DNA of 64,000 bases, taken from a virus. The position numbers and the translations under genes are program-made. Under the pieces are notes generated by a model. That model did not search any database. It was not told where the DNA came from and worked only from the letters and a program-made list of their open reading frames with translations. Shown here piece after piece: positions 58,455-64,000 of this stretch; position 1 is the first letter of the stretch; each line of letters opens with the position of its first letter. The DNA lies in the IMG/VR virus record IMGVR_UViG_3300042514_000542, positions 124,370-188,369 of that record; one strand, written 5' to 3'.

Positions 58455-58828
58455 TGAAATCTAAAACTTTACAACTAATCAATCGTTATCACCGTCTTAT
58501 TAGAGAGCAAGGTGAAGACCCATCTATGGAACAAGACCCTAATGCTATGGAACAACCACAAGATGCTGTTGATCCAAATGCTGGAGGTGCTGGAGAAGAG
58601 GAATTACCATTAACGTCTCAAGGTGAAGATAAGTATATTGCTGATCTTATTGATGCAGCATTATTCGAGCCATCAGCAGAAGACGCTAGAACACTTTTAA
58701 ATCTCCAAAACGTAATGCAAATGAAGCGTTACAAAAATGCTAGAGAAGAAGTTCTACCATTAGTATTATCTCTTATTAGTTCTGAAACCCAAGGTGGGGA
58801 TCTTAAAAAGAGCTTGAATTCAATTTAA
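58454..58828 (+). CDS. Acidic putative prohead-core or internal protein
   Basis: 124 aa. The N-terminus (TLQLINRYHRLIRE|QGED) fits the targeting pattern. The middle is acidic and Pro/Asn-rich (MEQDPNAMEQPQDAVDPNAG), and the last 60 residues are helical (DKYIADLIDAALFEPSAED). Starts within the previous stop (1-nt overlap, TAATG). Acidity recalls prohead-core proteins. Confidence 0.6.
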   Translation: MKSKTLQLINRYHRLIREQGEDPSMEQDPNAMEQPQDAVDPNAGGAGEEELPLTSQGEDKYIADLIDAALFEPSAEDARTLLNLQNVMQMKRYKNAREEVLPLVLSLISSETQGGDLKKSLNSI

Positions 58829-58841
58829 CCTAAACATTTTA

Positions 58842-58848
58842 ATAAATA
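58842..58848 (+). promoter_or_regulatory. Late-type promoter box ATAAATA
   Basis: ATAAATA ends 5 nt before ATG 58854. Confidence 0.65.
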
Positions 58849-58853
58849 ATACT

Positions 58854-59252
58854 ATGAAGTTCCGCGATAGAGAAAATGCTTTAATTTGGGAGAGATATGT
58901 TGATCCATACACCCAATTAGAAATGGATGGAGATGAATCATTGAATGATCCTACAGTTGAAGACCCTATGATGGGTGAAGAGGATCTTGAGGTTCTGGCA
59001 TTTGAACCAGAAATGGATATTGAAACCGAAGAACATGAAGCGTGTAATGAAGTTATATATTCTGATATCAAAAAACTTGCCGAATATTCAAAAAGAATTC
59101 TTGGAATTTGTCAAGAAAAAGAAATGGAACCTTGGATGCAAGCAAAACTTATAAAAGCTTCTGATTATGTTTCTGAAGTATGGCATAGACTTGATTCGGA
59201 AGCAGATTTTGCAAATACTGGATTTGAACAGTCCGACAACATTAGTTTCTAA
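58854..59252 (+). CDS. Small virion-type protein (EPWMQAKLIKASDYV motif)
   Basis: 132 aa. The middle is very acidic (DGDESLNDPTVEDPMMGEED). The C-terminal segment DIKKLAEYSKRILGICQEKE, then EPWMQAKLIKASDYVSEVWH, resembles a conserved small protein of marine T4-like phages as I remember it. Its role there is unknown or structural. It has its own late box. The N-terminus does not clearly match the targeting pattern. Confidence 0.65.
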   Translation: MKFRDRENALIWERYVDPYTQLEMDGDESLNDPTVEDPMMGEEDLEVLAFEPEMDIETEEHEACNEVIYSDIKKLAEYSKRILGICQEKEMEPWMQAKLIKASDYVSEVWHRLDSEADFANTGFEQSDNISF

Positions 59253-59253
59253 T

Positions 59254-59529
59254 ATGAGTAAGTTTTTGACGAAGAGCGAGGAATATCAATTGATGTGGGA
59301 AAAAACCCAAATCAAAGAGTCCAATGTTCAACCAATAAATGTATTATTGGAATCAAAACATATGTTAGAAAACATAGTAAAAACTATTAATATCAACTCT
59401 GGTTCGATGAAACCTATAAAAGAGAATAAAAATCAACCATCGGTTGATGATGTGGTGAAAGTATATGATACATTACTCAAAATAACCAAACAGATGGGTG
59501 TTGATACAACACTTCAACCAGTGATTTAA
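59254..59529 (+). CDS. Small putative internal protein
   Basis: 91 aa from ATG 59254 (MSKFLTKSEEYQLMWEKT). Possible cleavage sites are QIKE|SN and VLLE|SK. Helical and polar throughout, ending PSVDDVVKVYDTLLKITKQ. It starts 1 nt after the previous stop (TAATATG junction). The longer frame from 59167 lies inside the preceding gene and is rejected. Function unknown. Confidence 0.6.
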   Translation: MSKFLTKSEEYQLMWEKTQIKESNVQPINVLLESKHMLENIVKTININSGSMKPIKENKNQPSVDDVVKVYDTLLKITKQMGVDTTLQPVI

Positions 59530-59532
59530 TGA

Positions 59533-59973
59533 ATGAGAAGTTTCAAGCAATATTTTGTAGAGAAAACCGTTTTAGGTTTGGAAGAAACTATCTACGTTGA
59601 TGGTGTTGGACAACTACGTGCGAAATTAGACACGGGAAATGGAGCGTTTAATGTTCTACATGGACAGAAAATTCAAATAGATGGTGATATGGTTAGGTTC
59701 ACCACTGAAAATGGTGTGGTATTAGAGAAACCTATTTCAGATCATATAACAATTAACTTGGGTGCTGGTAATACCGAAGATCGTCCAGTGGTATTATTAA
59801 ATATAAAAATGGGTGATAAGATTTTCAAGGATATCCCATTCTCAATCGGAAACAGATCACAAAATACCCATAAAGTTTTAATTGGTAAGAGCTTCATACA
59901 AAATGAATTAGATGCATTAATTGATGTGGGTCTTGTAGATGTAGCTAAAAGAAATATAGAAGTTAATATATGA
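59533..59973 (+). CDS. Retropepsin-like aspartic protease domain protein with capsid-targeting-like N-terminus
   Basis: 146 aa. After MRSFKQYFVE|KT, the protein shows a single-domain retropepsin-like pattern: GQLRAKLDTGNGAFNVLHG (catalytic-type Asp33-Thr34-Gly35), then RPVVLLNIKMGDKIFKDIPF (60-100 region), then HKVLIGKSFIQNELDALIDV. This order resembles the retropepsin-like proteins that accompany RimK-type genes. Such folds act as homodimers. It starts 3 nt after the previous stop and overlaps the next gene by 4 nt, within the putative internal-protein run. Activity is inferred from motif only. Confidence 0.7.
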   Translation: MRSFKQYFVEKTVLGLEETIYVDGVGQLRAKLDTGNGAFNVLHGQKIQIDGDMVRFTTENGVVLEKPISDHITINLGAGNTEDRPVVLLNIKMGDKIFKDIPFSIGNRSQNTHKVLIGKSFIQNELDALIDVGLVDVAKRNIEVNI

Positions 59974-60470
59974 AAAAGTTTACTCAAAAAGAATTGTTGA
60001 ATGAGGGGTTTTGGGACAGTTTTCCAGCTAGAGTTCTTAAGGGTGCTGCTGTTGTTGGTAAATTTGCGACTAAGACACTCGCACCTGAAATATACAACCC
60101 TATCTCCAGTGTGGTGTCGGGAATTAAAGATCTAAATCAACAATTGATTAAAGCTACCACACCAGAGGCTTCATATATAATAAATAAATTGGCGAATCAA
60201 GGATATTCAATAGTTGGTGATATTGGTAAGATTAAAATGAGACAAGGGGATGATAAACAATTGTATAAAGTATCAGTTGTAATAAGACAAAATTTTATCA
60301 GTTCTGGAGAACCCAATCCTCAAAAAATATTCTTAGTGGACAAAGATGGTAATATAGTAAGAGATTTAAGTGCTAAAAACGCCGCAAAGGGTGGGAAAAA
60401 ACCACAAAAACAAAGAGTTTCACCAGTTGTAACAAATCCACAAACCAAAAAAGTTCCACCGAAACCTTGA
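59970..60470 (+). CDS. Putative capsid-internal protein (LNE|GFWD type)
   Basis: 166 aa. The N-terminus MKKFTQKELLNE|GFWDSF has a clear L-N-E|G site. GFWDSFPARVLKGAAVVG parallels GLWDRM (12492 gene) and FWGGLKSV (12799 gene). The middle is a small alpha/beta domain (IINKLANQGYSIVGDIGKIK). The C-terminal 40 residues are Lys/Pro/Gln-rich and basic. It is coupled to the protease-like gene by a 4-nt overlap. Last gene of the run. Confidence 0.65.
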   Translation: MKKFTQKELLNEGFWDSFPARVLKGAAVVGKFATKTLAPEIYNPISSVVSGIKDLNQQLIKATTPEASYIINKLANQGYSIVGDIGKIKMRQGDDKQLYKVSVVIRQNFISSGEPNPQKIFLVDKDGNIVRDLSAKNAAKGGKKPQKQRVSPVVTNPQTKKVPPKP

Positions 60471-60494
60471 CATAATAGACCTGTCTGATATTGT
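60467..60494 (+). promoter_or_regulatory. Possible sigma70-type promoter (TTGACA, 16-nt spacer, TATTGT)
   Basis: A perfect -35 hexamer at 60467-60472 and a 4/6 -10 match at 60489-60494. The predicted start would be only a few nt before ATG 60505. It overlaps the stop of the preceding gene. It suggests early host-polymerase transcription of the 82-aa gene. Confidence 0.45.
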
Positions 60495-60504
60495 TCTAGT
60501 TGTT

Positions 60505-60753
60505 ATGAACAAAATTGAAGCTAAAAAGTTTGGTGAAGTGTATGTTGCTACCGATGGTGAGAGATCTGCAATTGGTAAGACCGAGGAAGACGCAATTAAA
60601 GCTATTGAGGATATGCAAGCACTAGCACAGGCCGCTATTGATGAGCAAACATCTAAGAGCAATGCCGCCCCCCTAGAAAATTCTAAGGAGGGACATCCGT
60701 TCGATCCATTTGGTGGAACTTCTTGGTCTGGAAAACGTAATAGTTTTGACTAA
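60505..60753 (+). CDS. Small hypothetical protein, probably early
   Basis: 82 aa. The first 55 residues (FGEVYVATDGERSAIGKTEE, then AIKAIEDMQALAQAAI) look like a small beta-alpha unit. The end is Gly/Pro/Ser-rich (GHPFDPFGGTSW). It lacks the late box and targeting peptide of the genes before it, but has a sigma70-like promoter. Its stop interleaves with the convergent phoH stop on CTAA at 60750-60753. Confidence 0.6.
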   Translation: MNKIEAKKFGEVYVATDGERSAIGKTEEDAIKAIEDMQALAQAAIDEQTSKSNAAPLENSKEGHPFDPFGGTSWSGKRNSFD

Positions 60754-61487
60754 ACGCCCAAAACTTGGGTGATATGTTTGAGCAACGGTGATCTAACAAT
60801 ATCTGTCACATCAAATTCGACACAATGGATGTTATTTTTTCTTGAAAACTCTGTATCGAATAAATCGAAGACATCCGAGAAACCTGAATCTCTAATATCC
60901 TTTTGCTTACCATCACCACAAATAATATATTTGGTTCCTCTACCAAATCTTGTTAAGATTGTGGTTAATTCAGATCTGGTGGCATTTTGAGCTTCATCAA
61001 ATATGACAATAGAATTGTTGAATGTTAAACCACGGGCAAAGTTAACAGGTATAGCTTTGATATATTCCTGTTCAATCATAGCATTGTAAGATGCTTTATC
61101 AGTGGTTTCCAAACATTTTTCATTTAGAACCATTGTATATGCTGCAAACTTTTCGTTTTCATCACCCTTTAGATATCCCATAGAACGGGAAGCACTCTCA
61201 ATGACAGTTCTGATATAAATGATCTTATCAGCCTTACGTTCCTTTAACATTTCCAAGGCAGAAAACACGGCACAATATGATTTTGCGGAACCTGCTGGTC
61301 CATCTAGAAGAACCATATTCGTCTTATCATTTTTCACCAAATCTATAAAAGATTTTTGACGATCTGTTAGGGGAAATTGCTTTTTAATAGTTATATTAGA
61401 ACAATCAAAGTTCTGTTTATAGTTTTTATTGAATTCATCGGTTATATCCACTTCCTTCCTCTTGCGAGGTGCGCTTTTCTTTTGCAT
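60750..61487 (-). CDS. phoH: PhoH-like P-loop ATPase
   Basis: 245 aa. Walker A is DGPAGSAKS (62-70), Walker B is SIVIFDEAQNA (about 160), and a late CGDGKQKDI motif follows, as in PhoH/SF1-like ATPases. PhoH genes are common in marine phages; the biochemical role is unresolved (RNA-related ATPase activity has been proposed for the family). A TTAAATA box lies 7 nt before ATG 61487. Confidence 0.9.
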   Translation of the reverse strand: MQKKSAPRKRKEVDITDEFNKNYKQNFDCSNITIKKQFPLTDRQKSFIDLVKNDKTNMVLLDGPAGSAKSYCAVFSALEMLKERKADKIIYIRTVIESASRSMGYLKGDENEKFAAYTMVLNEKCLETTDKASYNAMIEQEYIKAIPVNFARGLTFNNSIVIFDEAQNATRSELTTILTRFGRGTKYIICGDGKQKDIRDSGFSDVFDLFDTEFSRKNNIHCVEFDVTDIVRSPLLKHITQVLGV

Positions 61488-61494
61488 TCATTAT

Positions 61495-61501
61495 TATTTA
61501 A
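61495..61501 (-). promoter_or_regulatory. Late-type box TTAAATA for phoH
   Basis: The minus-strand box ends 7 nt before ATG 61487. It diverges from the sigma70-like signal at 61516-61543. Confidence 0.5.
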
Positions 61502-61515
61502 TATATTTTAGTGAA

Positions 61516-61543
61516 TTGACAAATTAAAAATAAATGTTAAATT
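61516..61543 (+). promoter_or_regulatory. Possible sigma70-type promoter (TTGACA, 16-nt spacer, TAAATT)
   Basis: A perfect -35 at 61516-61521 and a -10-like TAAATT at 61538-61543. The expected start point coincides with or lies close to ATG 61550, so this message would also be nearly leaderless. Confidence 0.45.
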
Positions 61544-61549
61544 ATTAAC

Positions 61550-62278
61550 ATGAGGATAGCAATATCAGGCACGGCAAATTCCGGTAAAACTACATTAATC
61601 GATGCATTTAAAAATCGATGGCCGATGTATACAACACCATCGAAGACATATAGAGATGTAATTAAGGAGAATAATTTAGAACATTCATCCAATACAAATG
61701 ACGATTCACAATTGTTAATTCTAAATTGGATGATGGAGGAGCAGAAAAAGTATAATAAAGATTCGTATGTCATCTATGATAGATGTCCATGGGATAATTT
61801 AGCATATACATTACAGGGAAATGCATTAGATAAAATTTCAGATACAGTTACAGCCGCAACTATTTCCTTTGTTAAGGAATCCATGAAGGATCTTGATATT
61901 ATTTTCTGGCTGAAGTATAATCCAGCTATTAAAGTCGTAGAAGATGGGCTTAGAGATGCTAATGAAGCATATATCAAACAAACAGATCAGGTATTCCAAG
62001 GATTATTTGATCAGTATATGGATAATCTTGAAGAGGACGTATTCTACCCGAAAGATGACTGCCCTGCAATCGTTTGTATCGATGAACACTTTTCTACAGT
62101 TGATGATAGATTAATGTTTATTGGTGAATTTTTAGACCGTAAAGGTGATTTGATTGATGGGGAGAGTATGCTATCCGAAGAAAACCTGTCGATCTTAGAA
62201 GGAATTTTAGGTGATCAAGGTCGTGAAAAGGAAAACGAAGATAGAATTAATAAAATCATTAAAGAATTTAAGAAATGA
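61550..62278 (+). CDS. P-loop kinase-like protein (NadR/thymidylate kinase type AAA_28)
   Basis: 242 aa. Walker A is ISGTANSGKTTLI (5-17) and a Walker B-like acidic stretch is YVIYDRCPWDNLAY (about 75-88). This arrangement (P-loop, then a YDR motif) is typical of small nucleotide or NMN kinases. The substrate is unknown. It begins a plus-strand operon with three glycosyltransferases and overlaps the next gene by 4 nt, so a role in sugar or nucleotide modification is plausible. Confidence 0.8.
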   Translation: MRIAISGTANSGKTTLIDAFKNRWPMYTTPSKTYRDVIKENNLEHSSNTNDDSQLLILNWMMEEQKKYNKDSYVIYDRCPWDNLAYTLQGNALDKISDTVTAATISFVKESMKDLDIIFWLKYNPAIKVVEDGLRDANEAYIKQTDQVFQGLFDQYMDNLEEDVFYPKDDCPAIVCIDEHFSTVDDRLMFIGEFLDRKGDLIDGESMLSEENLSILEGILGDQGREKENEDRINKIIKEFKK

Positions 62279-63102
62279 TTAACAAAAAAGAAACCATTGG
62301 TGTTGGTATTATAACCAAAGACCGTCAACACCTTTTAAAAACTCTCATAAAAAGTCTCAAAGAGTGCGATTGGGATGAAATTGTCATTATAAACGATGGA
62401 AATAAAATTGAAGTAGATGGGTGGAATCATTGGTGTTATCATTATATTCAGAGAAATGATACAAATTTGGGGGTTGGTATATCAAAAAATAAAGCATTGA
62501 AATATCTTCTAGATATGGGATGTGATCATATCTTTTTAATTGAAGATGACATCTTTATTAAAGATGGATCAGTTTTTGAAAAATATATTGAGACATCTAA
62601 AAAGACTGGTATTCAACATTTAAATTTCTCTCAACATGGGAGAATGAACAAAAAATGGCCAAATACAACACCAAATCCAAGAGTAGTCATAGATTATGGT
62701 GATGTTAAATTACCACTATACCCTCATTGTGTTGGTGCATTCTCATATTATTCTAGAAAATGTTTGGAGATTGCTGGACTTATGGACGAGCGATATTTCA
62801 ATGCTTGTGAACACGTTGATCACACTTTAGAAATTATCAAAGCTGGGATACATCCACCATTTTGGTATTTTGCCGATATTGAAAATTCTTGGGAATATTT
62901 GGGTGATGAGGAATGGTCTATTGAAAAATCAACCATATCATCTAATCCAAATCATAAACAAATGATGAAAGATGCCGATGTAATTTTTAGAGAGAAACAT
63001 GGTTGCGTTCCGGGTGAGATTAAACTACTTGGAATTGATGAGGTTGGTAAAACTTTAAAACGTATTAAAAATGGGTATGGATCTGACAATAGTAACATGT
63101 AA
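62275..63102 (+). CDS. Family 2 glycosyltransferase
   Basis: 275 aa. A GT-A fold: the N-terminal GVGIITKDRQHLLKTLIKSL, DEIVIINDGN, and the metal-binding acidic motif IFLIEDDIFIKDG (about 95-107). Later ACEHVDHTLEIIKAG provides the acceptor-side His/Asp region. It overlaps the kinase gene by 4 nt and the next transferase by about 30 nt. It may decorate DNA, virion proteins or host surface glycans. Confidence 0.87.
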   Translation: MINKKETIGVGIITKDRQHLLKTLIKSLKECDWDEIVIINDGNKIEVDGWNHWCYHYIQRNDTNLGVGISKNKALKYLLDMGCDHIFLIEDDIFIKDGSVFEKYIETSKKTGIQHLNFSQHGRMNKKWPNTTPNPRVVIDYGDVKLPLYPHCVGAFSYYSRKCLEIAGLMDERYFNACEHVDHTLEIIKAGIHPPFWYFADIENSWEYLGDEEWSIEKSTISSNPNHKQMMKDADVIFREKHGCVPGEIKLLGIDEVGKTLKRIKNGYGSDNSNM

Positions 63103-63778
63103 TTATGATACACCTGATTTAATTACCAATTTAATGGTGTCTCTCGCTAATACTTGTGATGATATTCCTTATATGTTGGTTATAAGCACAGGAAAATATC
63201 CGCTTTTAAACCCAATGAAACCGTTATGGCACAACCATAACATTCCACACACATCTCATGGAGATGCTGTTAATGAGGCTTTCAGTTTAGTAAAAACTAG
63301 ATATATGTTGTTGGTCGATTCTGATGTTTTATTTCTCAAGGACTTCTATGAGCCATATGAAAAATTCAAAGAGGGTAGATTTGCATTGATGGGTGAAGTT
63401 GTTGGTGATCGTGGCGGAAAGTTAATATATCCTAGAGTTAATCCATGGTTCTGTTTTATTGATTTGGAGCAACTCAAAGAACACAACATTAAATTCTATG
63501 ACCATTACCGAACCAAAGAAATCAAATCTGAAAAGATATATGATATTGGATCTACAATGTTTGAGGATGTTATAAACGCTGGACTAACAATCGGCAATGC
63601 CAATATGGAAAATAAATATTTTAAACACTATGAGGGTATGTCGTGGAGGGTTCAGAAATACAACCCAAACGATGTGGATACTGACATCGATATCGGAGGA
63701 ACCCACAATAACAAAGCGTTATATGATTATGGTCTGAAAGTCAGAGAACAATATGAAAGGGATGTGGTTAAATTATGA
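63071..63778 (+). CDS. Family 2-type glycosyltransferase
   Basis: 235 aa (or 233 from ATG 63077, MDLTIVTCNYDTP). GT-A signature: LTIVTCNYDTPDLITNLMVS, then RYMLLVDSDVLFLKD with DxD motif (about 75-90). It overlaps the previous gene by 32 nt (26 nt from the inner ATG). It overlaps the next gene by 4 nt. Acceptor unknown. Confidence 0.85.
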   Translation: MGMDLTIVTCNYDTPDLITNLMVSLANTCDDIPYMLVISTGKYPLLNPMKPLWHNHNIPHTSHGDAVNEAFSLVKTRYMLLVDSDVLFLKDFYEPYEKFKEGRFALMGEVVGDRGGKLIYPRVNPWFCFIDLEQLKEHNIKFYDHYRTKEIKSEKIYDIGSTMFEDVINAGLTIGNANMENKYFKHYEGMSWRVQKYNPNDVDTDIDIGGTHNNKALYDYGLKVREQYERDVVKL

Positions 63779-64000
63779 AGAATACAACATTTATTATTCA
63801 CTTTAGACGAGATTGCGAGGATAGAATTTTCAATTTAAAAACTATTTTAAAATATTTATATTCCAATAATCCTCTTGAAATAATTGTCATCAACGATGAT
63901 AATGTTGTAGACCCAATCATGAAATGGGTAAAGACCGAGTATCCAACAATAAAATTGTTGTTTTGTGAAAATGAAGATGAATTTAAAAAATCTTATTGTT
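63775..64000 (+). CDS. Family 2-type glycosyltransferase, cut by the window edge
   Basis: 75 codons visible from ATG 63775, which overlaps the previous TGA by 4 nt. TTFIIHFRRDCEDRIFNLKT, then EIIVINDDN, is the typical first strand and acidic loop of family 2 transferases. Third consecutive transferase gene after the kinase. The 3' end lies outside the window. Confidence 0.75.
   Translation, partial: MKNTTFIIHFRRDCEDRIFNLKTILKYLYSNNPLEIIVINDDNVVDPIMKWVKTEYPTIKLLFCENEDEFKKSYC

Noticed and set aside
1-64000. tRNA genes, CRISPR arrays, insertion sequences, integrase or attachment sites
   Set aside because: I looked for T-loop consensus, regular spaced repeats and transposase or integrase motifs and saw none.

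Overview
The window is part of the genome of a large, AT-rich, contractile-tailed double-stranded DNA phage of the T4 type. The assignment rests on a near-complete T4 replication, recombination and late-transcription set: gp43, gp44, gp45, gp32, gp41, gp61, UvsX, UvsW, UvsY, gp46, gp47 and sigma factor gp55. It also has a T4-type terminase, neck protein gp14 and baseplate proteins gp25 and gp6. I saw no tRNA genes, CRISPR array, integrase or IS element. The host cannot be read from the sequence. Shine-Dalgarno motifs are rare throughout.

Layout. Positions 1-13.4 kb hold packaging and structural genes: terminase, gp14, gp25, gp6, a PKD-containing baseplate protein, and a group of probable capsid-internal proteins. 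Positions 13.4-16.2 kb hold the clamp loader gp44, a sugar-nucleotide gene pair and a small helical protein. Positions 16.2-27.5 kb are a plus-strand run of large tail, baseplate and fibre genes that includes two paralogous Mtd-N-type fibre proteins and a lectin-like protein. Positions 27.5-56.5 kb are mostly minus-strand replication and recombination genes, interrupted by three GIY-YIG homing endonucleases, glycosyltransferases and islands of late virion genes. A non-coding, repeat-rich 240-bp region lies at 56.83-57.07 kb. Positions 57-60.5 kb hold a further nuclease and a run of small virion proteins. Positions 60.5-64 kb hold PhoH, a P-loop kinase and three consecutive family 2 glycosyltransferases, the last cut by the window edge.

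Two genome-wide patterns link the genes. First, about thirty genes carry a T4-late-type promoter box (TATAAATA, CTAAATA, TTAAATA and similar) that usually ends only 5-8 nt before the start codon. The late mRNAs should therefore be leaderless or nearly so, and the box often contains the stop codon of the gene before. Second, roughly twenty proteins begin with a short amphipathic peptide ending in a (L/I/V/F)-x-E site. This resembles the capsid-targeting and gp21-protease signal of T4 internal proteins. Two of these candidates carry enzyme-like domains: a PolyVal-type ADP-ribosyltransferase and a retropepsin-like aspartic protease. Together they suggest a large payload packaged in the head and injected into the host.
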